Positions 8,838 through 16,012 of a stretch of DNA of 43,407 bases are shown here, in pieces. Position 1 is the first letter of the stretch, and every line of letters starts with the position of its first letter. Location of the stretch: contig CAIOUR010000258.1 in NCBI GenBank assembly GCA_903861575.1, positions 1 to 43,407 of the forward strand, read 5' to 3'. The notes beneath the pieces were generated by a model. The model saw nothing but the letters and a program-made list of their open reading frames with translations. It was not told the DNA's origin and made no database searches. Source of the DNA: an uncultured beta proteobacterium (lineage in GTDB: Bacteria > Pseudomonadota > Gammaproteobacteria > Burkholderiales > Burkholderiaceae_C). The translations under genes were made by a program, and so were the position numbers.

Positions 8838-9197
8838 TCAGGCCGCTAAGGCAACCTTGACCTGGTTGACGATGCCCGCAAAAGCGGCCATGTCGTGCAC
8901 CGCGATATCGCTGAGCACTTTACGGTCGATTTCGATCTTGGACTTCTTCAGGCCATTGGCAAATTGGCTGTAGGTCATACCGCACTGGCGCGCTGCGGCA
9001 TTGATACGGGCAATCCACAACTGACGGAAAACGCGCTTTTTGGTACGGCGGTCGCGGTAGGCATATTGCCCCGCCTTCATCACCGCTTCTTTGGCGATCC
9101 GGAAAACATTGCCGCGGCGACCGCGGAAACCTTTGGCAAGGGCGAGAACTTTTTTGTGGCGGGCGCGAGCCGTTACACCACGTTTGACGCGAGGCAT
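8838..9197 (-). CDS. rplT: 50S ribosomal protein L20
   Basis: 119 residues, very basic, opening with [24 protein letters not shown] and containing [26 protein letters not shown]; both are hallmarks of L20. It binds 23S rRNA early in 50S assembly. In E. coli, L20 also represses translation of rpmI, and through coupling of rplT itself, by binding the mRNA around the infC-rpmI junction. A clear ribosome-binding site (AAGGAG) precedes the ATG, so it could be translated without coupling to the damaged rpmI 25 bases upstream. Confidence 0.98.
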   Translation of the reverse strand: MPRVKRGVTARARHKKVLALAKGFRGRRGNVFRIAKEAVMKAGQYAYRDRRTKKRVFRQLWIARINAAARQCGMTYSQFANGLKKSKIEIDRKVLSDIAVHDMAAFAGIVNQVKVALAA

Positions 9198-9222
9198 TGT
9201 GTTACTCCTTGTTCGTCGTTAA

Positions 9223-9426
9223 TCAAAGACCACGGCCGGGCAGCATCTGTGCCATACGACCCATATCGGTCGCGTGCACACCTGTTGGTCCGCGCAAGTG
9301 GCGCTTGTTTTTGGTGGTCTTCTAGGTCAAGATGTGACGTTTGAAGGCTTGGCCGCGTTTAACGGTTCCACCAGGACGGACGCGGAAGCGTTTTTTCGCC
9401 GCGCTTTTGGTCTTCATTTTGGGCAT
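9223..9426 (-). pseudogene. rpmI: 50S ribosomal protein L35 gene with an in-frame amber codon
   Basis: Too short and interrupted, so absent from the ORF track. The minus strand from the ATG at 9426 reads [20 protein letters not shown] and continues as an ordinary L35 to HILT. Codon 35 is then TAG (9324-9322), where the family has lysine (AAG). Beyond it the frame is perfect: [21 protein letters not shown] to a TGA at 9225-9223. The full length would be 67 residues, normal for L35. An excellent ribosome-binding site (AAGGAG, 7 bases before ATG) is present. One A-to-T change explains everything. It is either a sequencing or assembly error, a real nonsense mutation leaving a 34-residue fragment, or suppressed by readthrough. 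The adjacent infC ends in TAG, which argues against a general reassignment of TAG. Confidence 0.85.
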
Positions 9427-9563
9427 TTTCATGCTCCTTCTTACATTGTGCTCGTGAGGCGTACGGGAAACTTTCCCGGCCTTGTTGGCCCCGAGCCACT
9501 TTTAAAGGGTTGACTGGCAACCCTCTTTTTGCCGCACTTGCGTGCTGCGAAACCCTCAATACT
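9427..9563 (-). promoter_or_regulatory. infC-rpmI leader, candidate L20 autoregulatory RNA
   Basis: The 137-base gap between infC and rpmI is unusually long for this tight operon and holds two strong inverted repeats. AGGGTTG/CAACCCT (9506-9524) has a 5-base loop. CGGGAAA/TTTCCCG (9464-9478) is almost immediately palindromic. In enterobacteria, L20 binds structured RNA in this part of the operon to block rpmI initiation. The position and structure make the same role plausible here, but I cannot model a pseudoknot by eye. Confidence 0.45.
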
Positions 9564-10154
9564 CTAGCCAGCTGCCATTTCGGCAGCCGCCTTCACCGCC
9601 GCTCCCGGCTTTCGTTTGCCCGGAGCAAGCATCATCACCATCTGGCGACCTTCGAGCTTGGGGAACTGCTCCACCACAATCAGGTCCGCCAAATCATCGC
9701 GCATACGGTTCAAAAGTGCCAAACCAATTTCTTGGTGGGTGATCTCACGTCCACGAAACCGCAGCGTGATCTTGCATTTGTCGCCGTCATCCAAGAAGCG
9801 CTTGATATTGCGCAACTTGATGTTGTAGTCGCCGTCATCGGTACCGGGGCGGAACTTGATTTCCTTGACCTCAATGACCTTTTGTTTGGACTTGGCTTCA
9901 GCCGCCTTCTTTTGCTCCTGGTATTTGAGCTTTCCGTAATCGATCAGGCGGCACACAGGCGGGTTCGCGGTCGCCGCAATTTCCACCAGGTCCACATCAA
10001 GCTCCCCGGCCATTCGCAGCGCTTCGGTGATGCTCACCACGCCTAAAGGCTCGTTTTCAATGCCCGTTAAACGGACTTCGGGGGCCATGATTTCCCGGTT
10101 TAACCGGTGCTTGCGTTCTTCGCGCTGACGGCGATCACGGAATTCTGTAGCGAT
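9564..10154 (-). CDS. infC: Translation initiation factor IF-3, ATC start codon
   Basis: IF-3 binds the 30S subunit, keeps it free of 50S, and proofreads the start codon and initiator tRNA. The track starts at an internal ATG (10088), which would remove the conserved N-terminus. Upstream the frame reads [20 protein letters not shown], the normal betaproteobacterial IF-3 opening, and begins at an ATC codon at 10154. An AAGGA ribosome-binding site lies 7-8 bases before it. A rare AUU or AUC start is the known basis of infC autoregulation, because IF-3 itself rejects such starts. This gives 196 residues with an intact N-domain ([18 protein letters not shown]), basic linker and C-domain ([16 protein letters not shown]). 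The stop is TAG. The gap to thrS is 62 bases. Confidence 0.95.
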   Translation of the reverse strand: MATEFRDRRQREERKHRLNREIMAPEVRLTGIENEPLGVVSITEALRMAGELDVDLVEIAATANPPVCRLIDYGKLKYQEQKKAAEAKSKQKVIEVKEIKFRPGTDDGDYNIKLRNIKRFLDDGDKCKITLRFRGREITHQEIGLALLNRMRDDLADLIVVEQFPKLEGRQMVMMLAPGKRKPGAAVKAAAEMAAG

Positions 10155-10216
10155 GGTTCAATCCTTCACAAATTCAAAAAAACACGATCTCAGTCGCGCA
10201 AGCATCAGTCTTGGTA

Positions 10217-12130
10217 TCAGGACGTAGATTTTTGAACAATGTCGCTTAGGAGTTTCTGCATGAAAGCCGATAAGGACATTGCACCGAGGTCTTGACCCCC
10301 TCGTGCGCGCACTGCAACCGCACCAGCTGCCATCTCTTTGTCACCAACGACCAGCAGATACGGCAGCTTCTGCATCGAATGCTCGCGGATTTTATACGTG
10401 ATTTTCTCGTTACGGAGATCCAAATCGGCTCTAAGACCTTGATTTTGCAGCGTTTTGGCCACAGAACGGGCGTATTCGGCCTGCGCATCGGTGATATTGA
10501 GCACGACAACCTGGACCGGAGCCAACCAGGCCGGCAGCGCCCCGGCGCTTTCTTCAATCAAGATTCCGATAAAGCGCTCCAGGCTGCCAACGATTGCACG
10601 ATGCAACATCACCGGCCGGTGGCGGGCGCCGTCCTCACCCACGTATTCGGCATCCAAACGCTCCGGCATCGAGAAATCTACCTGCATGGTTCCGCATTGC
10701 CACTGGCGCCCAATCGCATCTTTGAGCGTGTATTCGATCTTCGGACCGTAAAACGCACCGTCCCCGGGCGCAATCTCGTAGCTGCACCCGGAAGCGTCCA
10801 GGCTCGCAATCAGCGCAGCTTCTGCCTTGTCCCAGATCGCGTCGCTGCCAATGCGCTCCTTGGGGCGGGTCGCAACCTTGTAGATGATGTTGTGGAAACC
10901 GAAATCGGCATACACCTTTTGCAACAAGGCCGTGTAGTCCACGCATTCCTGCAAGATCTGGTCTTCGGTACAAAAAATATGGCCGTCATCCTGCGTAAAG
11001 CCGCGCACCCGCATGATGCCGTGCAAGCCGCCGGACGGCTCGTTGCGGTGGCAGTTGCCGAACTCGCCGTAGCGCAGCGGCAGGTCGCGATAGCTCTTGA
11101 TGCCCTGCTTGTAAATCAGGATGTGGCCAGGGCAGTTCATCGGCTTGAGCGCGTATTCGCGCTTTTCCGACTCCGTGGTGAACATGTTGTCGCGGTACTT
11201 GTCCCAATGCCCAGTCTTCTCCCACAGAGTTTTGTCAATGATTTGCGGGCCTTTAACCTCCAGATAACCATTGTCCTGGTAGACCCTGCGCATGTACTGC
11301 TCGACGTGCTGCCACAAGCGCCAGCCCTTGGGATGCCAGAACACCAAGCCGGGCGCGTGGTCATCAATATGGAACAAATCGAGTTCGCGCCCCAACTTAC
11401 GGTGGTCCCGCTTTTCAGCCTCTTCCAGCATGGTGAGATGCTGCTGCAAATCCTCCTTGCTGGCCCACGCCGTGCCGTAAATTCGCTGCAGCATCTCGTT
11501 GCGGTGGTCGCCACGCCAATACGCGCCAGCCACCTTCATCAGCTTGAAATGCTTGAGTTTGCCGGTGCTTGGCACGTGGGGGCCACGGCACAGGTCTTCA
11601 AAGGCACCCTCACGGTACAGGCTAACGTCCTCGCCAGCAGGAATGCTGGCAATGATTTCGGCCTTGTAGTGCTCGCCGATTCCCTTGAAGTAAGCGACCG
11701 CCTCATCACGCGGCAATACGCGCCGCAGCACCGCCTCGTCTTTAGACGCCAATTCCGTCATACGTTTCTCAATGGCAGTCAGGTCTTCCGGCGTGAACGG
11801 GCGGCTGTAAGAAAAGTCGTAGAAGAACCCGTTCTCAATCACCGGGCCTATGGTGACCTGGGCTTGCGGGAAAAGATCTTTCACCGCATACGCCAACAAG
11901 TGGGCAGTCGAATGGCGGATCACTTCGAGTCCGTCCGCATCTTTGGCTGTCACGATCGCCAGCGCGGCGTCAGCAGCGATCGTGTAACTGGTGTCTACCA
12001 CCCGGCCGACCACCTTGCCCGCCAGCGCTGCCTTTGCCAAACCCGCGCCAATCGAAGCAGCTACTTCGGCTACCGTCACAGGACCGGGAAAGGCGCGTTG
12101 AGAACCGTCGGGCAAAGTGATTTGAATCAT
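10217..12130 (-). CDS. thrS: Threonine--tRNA ligase
   Basis: About 637 residues with the full ThrRS layout: an N-terminal TGS domain ([19 protein letters not shown]), the editing domain with the [11 protein letters not shown] zinc/active-site motif near residue 80, and a class II catalytic core. The core includes [11 protein letters not shown], motif 2 in [14 protein letters not shown], and motif 3 in [21 protein letters not shown]-terminal anticodon-binding domain follows. It charges tRNA-Thr and removes mischarged Ser-tRNA-Thr. The track uses a GTG at 12142; I prefer the ATG at 12130, which gives the usual MIQITLPDG opening, though neither has a strong ribosome-binding site. It is the first gene of the translation supercluster. 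Confidence 0.97.
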   Translation of the reverse strand: MIQITLPDGSQRAFPGPVTVAEVAASIGAGLAKAALAGKVVGRVVDTSYTIAADAALAIVTAKDADGLEVIRHSTAHLLAYAVKDLFPQAQVTIGPVIENGFFYDFSYSRPFTPEDLTAIEKRMTELASKDEAVLRRVLPRDEAVAYFKGIGEHYKAEIIASIPAGEDVSLYREGAFEDLCRGPHVPSTGKLKHFKLMKVAGAYWRGDHRNEMLQRIYGTAWASKEDLQQHLTMLEEAEKRDHRKLGRELDLFHIDDHAPGLVFWHPKGWRLWQHVEQYMRRVYQDNGYLEVKGPQIIDKTLWEKTGHWDKYRDNMFTTESEKREYALKPMNCPGHILIYKQGIKSYRDLPLRYGEFGNCHRNEPSGGLHGIMRVRGFTQDDGHIFCTEDQILQECVDYTALLQKVYADFGFHNIIYKVATRPKERIGSDAIWDKAEAALIASLDASGCSYEIAPGDGAFYGPKIEYTLKDAIGRQWQCGTMQVDFSMPERLDAEYVGEDGARHRPVMLHRAIVGSLERFIGILIEESAGALPAWLAPVQVVVLNITDAQAEYARSVAKTLQNQGLRADLDLRNEKITYKIREHSMQKLPYLLVVGDKEMAAGAVAVRARGGQDLGAMSLSAFMQKLLSDIVQKSTS

Positions 12131-12324
12131 GCGGGATGTCACAAATAAAGGGAGTCAGTCGGCCCATCCGCGTCAGCAAGATCAAGGCACTTGCAGCGCG
12201 CCAACAAGAGGGAGACCGCCCGGGGAAAAACGTGCCATTCTAATCGGGGGCGTGCGAACGAGGTCGCGCATCGCCGGCCCAAAGAACGCAAATCACCCGG
12301 CAGGAACCGCCGTCCGATTGGATA
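12131..12324 (-). promoter_or_regulatory. thrS upstream region
   Basis: This gap holds no gene. On the minus strand there is one good -10-like hexamer (TAGAAT, in CCGATTAGAATGG) about 100 bases before the thrS start, but no convincing -35. The would-be leader contains complementary ends (GGCAC near its start, GTGCC further down) that could form a long, imperfect stem. Leader-based autoregulation is known for thrS in E. coli; here it is only a possibility. Confidence 0.3.
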
Positions 12325-13022
12325 TCAGCCCTGCGTATCCGCCGCTTCCCGGTTGCGCGCCAGCCAGGCGTCTACGCGCGCAACCGTTGCATCGACCGAA
12401 TCTGACTGGATGCCCTTTTGGGCGGCAACCAGCTTGATCAGCAAGTCGATGCGTTCGACTTGCTCTGCCCCCGCCGCTAACGCGCGCGCAGCGGACGATG
12501 GCTTGAGCAAGCCCATGGCCGCCGATGCGTACTTATCAATCGGAACGATATTGTCCAGCGAAGCGCCCAGTAAGTGGCACAAATTCACAACCCATTCGTA
12601 CACCGGGAGAGACTCCTCCAGATCCGAATGAACCGCCTGCTGAATCGGCTGCACTGTCTCATCCCGCACACAACGGTAGTTACCCGTCATCAGCATGCTC
12701 CATTTGGCAAGCGGGACGAAAAGAGAGGCGCGCAACTTCAATGGAATGTCGAGCAACTGTCCAGCGTCCGTCCAACGCGCTGCAGCACCACCTGGTCCGG
12801 TGCCAGGGCATCGAGCTTGCTTGGGGCGACACGGGAGTTAATTTCGACCCATCCCTCCCGCCCTTTGGCCTGTACCCGCACCCGCGTACCCCACTGCTGG
12901 ATGAGGTCGGCGATTTGACTGCGACAGATCAGCGTTGCATCATGTCCGGCCATCAAAAGCTTCCAGGCAAATAGCGATCCGTAGGACGCGCCCAAAATCA
13001 AAACACGGTACTTCTCCGCCAT
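12325..13022 (-). pseudogene. Ketopantoate-reductase-like gene broken by an internal deletion
   Basis: Two reading frames together resemble one protein. The first, from the ATG at 13022, has an N-terminal nucleotide-binding fold (KYRVLILGASYGSLFAWKLL, then HDATLICR) and runs to LAPDQVVLQ before going out of register and stopping at 12738. The second, in another frame, resumes as DAGQLLDIPLKLRASLFVPL and continues through a helical C-terminal domain to the stop at 12325. The join is near 12770-12785. About 80 plus 150 residues remain, whereas proteins of this fold usually have over 300, so roughly 90 residues of the middle appear deleted with a change of frame. I infer a pseudogene. The family call (PanE/ApbA-like) rests on the glycine motif and the overall look, so the substrate is unknown. 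Confidence 0.7.
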
Positions 13023-13060
13023 AGCCCCCAAGCGCAGCTTGAACGCAGATGCGGCTCAAA

Positions 13061-14392
13061 TCAATGGAATTGCTCTTCTTCGGTCGAGCCACTGAGCGCT
13101 TTCACGCTGGACTGACCGCCCTGAATGACAGTGGTCACATCATCAAAATAACCCGCCCCAACTTCTTGCTGGTGGGAGACAAACGTGTAGCCCTTATCTC
13201 TCGCTGCAAACTCCGGTTCTTGCACCATGTTGACATAGTGCTTCATGCCTTCGCCGTTTGCGTACGCGTGGGCAAACTGGAAGCTGTTGTACCAGTTGAT
13301 ATGGATACCTGCGAGTGTGATGAATTGGTACTTGTAGCCCAGCGCAGACAGGTCTTCCTGGAAGGTTGCAATCTGGCTGTCATTCAGATTCTTCTTCCAG
13401 TTGAAGGATGGGGAGCAGTTGTATGACAAGAGCTTGCCGGGATGCGCCGCGTGGATCGCCTGTGCGAATTCCCGGGCGAAGCCGATATCGGGTACGCCGG
13501 TCTCGCACCACACCAAATCTGCATGGGCAGCGTAGGCAACGCCGCGACTGATCGATTGCTCTAGGCCGTTGCGAACCCGATAAAAGCCTTCAGCAGTGCG
13601 CTCACCGGTCAGAAAGCGCCTGTCGTTGGCGTCATGGTCGCTGGTAATGAGATTGGCAGCTTCGGCGTCGGTTCGCGCCAAGATGATCGTCGGCACGCCC
13701 ATCACATCAGCCGCAAAGCGCGCAGCAACCAGTTTCTCCACGGCCTCCTGGGTCGGCACCAAGACTTTTCCGCCCATGTGCCCACATTTTTTGACTGCCG
13801 CGAGCTGATCCTCAAAGTGGACACCAGCCGAACCGGCAGCGATCATGTTTTTCATGAGTTCGAAGGCATTGAGTACGCCGCCAAAACCAGCTTCCGCATC
13901 CGCAACGATAGGCAAAAAGAAGTCGACATAGTCTTTGGAGCCGGGCTCGACGCCGCGCGACCATTGGATCTCATCGGCACGCTTGAAAGTATTGTTGATG
14001 CGTCGAACCATGGTCGGCACCGAGTCGTAGGCATATAGCGACTGGTCCGGGTACATAGTTTCCGAGGTGTTGCCGTCGGCCGCCACTTGCCATCCAGACA
14101 AATACACCGCTTCCAGTCCCGCCTTGGCCTGCTGCATCGCCTGGCCCGCTGAAATTGCGCCAAAAGCGTTGACATAGCCTTTCTTCGACTCGCCATTGAC
14201 CAGACGCCACAACTTTTCGGCGCCGCGCTGCGCCAGCGTGTGCTCGATGTGGAGGCTGCCCCGCAGGCGTACGACGTCCGCAGCACTGTAGTTGCGGACG
14301 ATTCCTTTCCAGCGTGGATTGGAAGCCCAGTCTTTTTCAAGCGCAGCGATCTGCTGTTCACGGCTAAGTTGGTTGTTGATGGCGTCTGGCAT
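13061..14392 (-). CDS. aceA: Isocitrate lyase
   Basis: 443 residues with the isocitrate lyase signature KKCGHMGGKVL near residue 208, whose cysteine is the catalytic acid. It also has the Mg/glyoxylate-binding segments LYLSGWQVAADGN, FLPIVADAEAGFGG and ILARTDAEAANLI. It splits isocitrate into glyoxylate and succinate, the first step of the glyoxylate shunt used on acetate or fatty acids. Malate synthase is not in the window. A ribosome-binding site (GGAG) precedes the ATG. It appears to be transcribed alone from a promoter with a built-in operator (see 14454-14503). Confidence 0.97.
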   Translation of the reverse strand: MPDAINNQLSREQQIAALEKDWASNPRWKGIVRNYSAADVVRLRGSLHIEHTLAQRGAEKLWRLVNGESKKGYVNAFGAISAGQAMQQAKAGLEAVYLSGWQVAADGNTSETMYPDQSLYAYDSVPTMVRRINNTFKRADEIQWSRGVEPGSKDYVDFFLPIVADAEAGFGGVLNAFELMKNMIAAGSAGVHFEDQLAAVKKCGHMGGKVLVPTQEAVEKLVAARFAADVMGVPTIILARTDAEAANLITSDHDANDRRFLTGERTAEGFYRVRNGLEQSISRGVAYAAHADLVWCETGVPDIGFAREFAQAIHAAHPGKLLSYNCSPSFNWKKNLNDSQIATFQEDLSALGYKYQFITLAGIHINWYNSFQFAHAYANGEGMKHYVNMVQEPEFAARDKGYTFVSHQQEVGAGYFDDVTTVIQGGQSSVKALSGSTEEEQFH

Positions 14393-14453
14393 GGTGATCT
14401 CCGGTGGATTGCTGGTAGGTCGACCGGCGGGTCAAGGCCACCGGAACGCCACC

Positions 14454-14482
14454 AGTATAGTCTTATATAAGACATAAGACAA
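14454..14482 (-). promoter_or_regulatory. Predicted sigma-70 promoter of aceA
   Basis: Minus strand: -35 TTGTCT (14482-14477), a 17-base spacer, and -10 TATACT (14459-14454). The match is 4 of 6 and 5 of 6 with ideal spacing. It would give a leader of about 55 bases before the aceA ATG. The spacer contains the whole palindrome GTCTTATATAAGAC, directly beside the -10. Confidence 0.7.
14460..14473. promoter_or_regulatory. Operator palindrome 1 upstream of aceA
   Basis: GTCTTATATAAGAC is a perfect 14-base palindrome lying wholly between the predicted -35 and -10 of aceA. That position is typical of a repressor site. Its half-site ATAAGAC recurs at once at 14474-14480. The cognate regulator is not in the window and I cannot name it. 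Confidence 0.7.
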
Positions 14483-14489
14483 GAAATAA

Positions 14490-14503
14490 GTCTTATAGAA
14501 GAC
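14490..14503. promoter_or_regulatory. Operator palindrome 2 upstream of aceA
   Basis: GTCTTATAGAAGAC is a near-perfect copy of the first palindrome, with one broken pair. The centres of the two sites are 30 bases apart, about three helical turns, so two dimers would sit on the same DNA face. It lies just upstream of the aceA -35, and 55 bases before the divergent EamA gene. Confidence 0.6.
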
Positions 14504-14557
14504 AAAATATTTGGTGTTACGCCACGATATACATCCCGGGAGGATCCCGGGTGGGGC

Positions 14558-15544
14558 ATGATCCACGCTCCAAACGCTTCCGCCCACCCGATGCCACCCC
14601 ATATTCAGCGCCCTCTAGCGTTTCTATGCCTCAGCGCCAGCATGGCCCTGGTGGGCTGCTACGTGGCGCTTTGCAAACCATTGGTGGCGGCTATCCCGAT
14701 TTTTTTACTGGGCTGGATGCGCTTCGGCATCGCCGGTGTGGCCATGGCCTCTTGGTGGCGTAAACCTGCCGACGAAGTTGCCATGACACGTGAGACGAAG
14801 CAATTGCTGTTTTTAGAGTCCTTTGTCGGTAATTTTTTATTTTCGCTTTGCATGCTCTTCGGGGTCAGCATGACCAGCGCCGTCTCAGCCGGACTGATAC
14901 TGGCCGCGATCCCGGCCGCGTCTGCGGTCATGGGTCACTATGTTCTAGGCGACCGCTTACACCCTCGCGTACTCGCTGCAGTCGCTTGCGCAGGCGCAGG
15001 CATCGCCCTACTGGCCATTTCCAAGGCCGCCTCCACGGGGGCAGATGCCGTTACCAGCGACTTGGCGGATAACCGTGAATGGCTGGGCGATTTGCTGGTT
15101 TTTGGGGCTGTCTTGTGCGAGGCCACCTTTATTGTTGTCGGGAAAAAATTGTCGGCCGGCATCGGCCCTAAACGCATTGCAGCCATCATCAATGCTTGGG
15201 GGTTCGTATTGATGACGCCGGCCGGTCTGTACTTCGCTTTGCAGTTCGACTTCAGCACCTTGGATCTTTGGCTGTGGGGCCTCCTGGTCTTCTACGCCCT
15301 TGCTGCGAGCGTCTGGATGGTCTGGCTTTGGATGACCGGCATGAAAACCATCCCGGCCTCAGAGGCCGGGATTTTCAGTGCCATGCTACCTATCACTGCG
15401 GCGGCCATCGGAGTGCTCGTTTTTGGTGAAAAGTGGACGGGACTGCAGGCGCTGGCATTTTTCCTGGCTTTGACAGGTTTGGTGCTTGCTACCGCACCAG
15501 ACCGGGGCCAGACTCCGAGGCAAGACCATAAAAACCGTCCCTAA
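14558..15544 (+). CDS. EamA/DMT-superfamily transporter
   Basis: 328 residues, highly hydrophobic, with about ten predicted membrane segments arranged as two EamA repeats. The first repeat covers about residues 20-165 (LAFLCLSASMALVGCYVALC, then ISPAETALV-type helix content). The second covers about 185-315 (GDLLVFGAVLCEATFIVVGK, with IPASEAGIFSAMLPITAAAIG near the end). Proteins of this family export amino acids or other metabolites across the inner membrane; the substrate cannot be told from sequence. The ATG at 14558 is chosen, but it has no clear ribosome-binding site. A CCCGGG-AGGAT-CCCGGG repeat lies just upstream. It is divergent from aceA and shares its control region. Confidence 0.85.
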   Translation: MIHAPNASAHPMPPHIQRPLAFLCLSASMALVGCYVALCKPLVAAIPIFLLGWMRFGIAGVAMASWWRKPADEVAMTRETKQLLFLESFVGNFLFSLCMLFGVSMTSAVSAGLILAAIPAASAVMGHYVLGDRLHPRVLAAVACAGAGIALLAISKAASTGADAVTSDLADNREWLGDLLVFGAVLCEATFIVVGKKLSAGIGPKRIAAIINAWGFVLMTPAGLYFALQFDFSTLDLWLWGLLVFYALAASVWMVWLWMTGMKTIPASEAGIFSAMLPITAAAIGVLVFGEKWTGLQALAFFLALTGLVLATAPDRGQTPRQDHKNRP

Positions 15545-15658
15545 TTTTCCCCAAATAGGGATTTCCCATAAGAAAAATCGCTTTTTCTCAAGTAGCATTC
15601 TGCACTCGAGGCACATGATGCCCCGATGAACGATCAACGTATAAAAAGGAACTCCTTT

Positions 15659-15955
15659 ATGGCAACAGCAAAGTCAGCACCTGCAAAGAAAGCTGCACCC
15701 GCAAAACGTACCGCCAACGCGGCCTTCATGAAACCTCTGACCCCTAGCGCTGCATTGGCCGCTGTGGTCGGCGCGAAACCGCTGCCGCGTACTGAAGTCG
15801 TTAAAAGCCTTTGGACTTACATCAAAAAGCACAACCTCCAAGACGCTGCTAACAAACGCAACATCAACGCCGACGATAAACTCAAAGCCGTTTTCGGCAA
15901 AGGCCAAGTCAGCATGTTCGAGATGGCCGGCCTGATCGGCAAGCATTTGAGCTAA
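15659..15955 (+). CDS. Small SWIB/MDM2-domain protein
   Basis: 98 residues. A basic Ala/Lys/Pro-rich N-terminal tail (about residues 1-22, histone-H1-like) precedes a SWIB domain (FMKPLTPSAALAAVVGAKPL, LWTYIKKHNLQDAANKRNIN, then VFGKGQVSMFEMAGLIGKHL). SWIB is best known from eukaryotic SWI/SNF subunits and from chlamydial proteins; small stand-alone versions occur in many proteobacteria, and their role is not established. A DNA- or nucleoid-associated role is plausible from the tail. The track starts at 15626; the ATG at 15659 has an AGGA ribosome-binding site and is preferred. A bidirectional terminator follows. Confidence 0.88.
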   Translation: MATAKSAPAKKAAPAKRTANAAFMKPLTPSAALAAVVGAKPLPRTEVVKSLWTYIKKHNLQDAANKRNINADDKLKAVFGKGQVSMFEMAGLIGKHLS

Positions 15956-15969
15956 GACGCTTGAACCAT

Positions 15970-15997
15970 AAAAAAACCGGCCTTGGCCGGTTTTTTT
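15970..15997. terminator. Bidirectional terminator between the SWIB gene and clpB
   Basis: AAAAAACCGGCC-TT-GGCCGGTTTTTTT is a GC-rich stem flanked by A-run and T-run. It serves the SWIB gene on the plus strand and clpB on the minus strand, whose stops face each other across it. Confidence 0.93.
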
Positions 15998-16012
15998 ATT
16001 GGGGAGTCAACT

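Noticed and set aside
9322-9324. General reassignment of TAG as a sense codon
   Set aside because: infC and ppsA in the same window end at TAG at the expected protein ends, so TAG is a working stop here.
10292-12148. 618-residue plus-strand open frame
   Set aside because: It is the antisense shadow of thrS, with no domain and no ribosome-binding site.
14535-14551. CCCGGG-AGGAT-CCCGGG as a terminator or operator
   Set aside because: The 5-base loop hairpin lacks a T-run and has no visible regulator context; it may affect translation of the EamA gene, but nothing more can be said.
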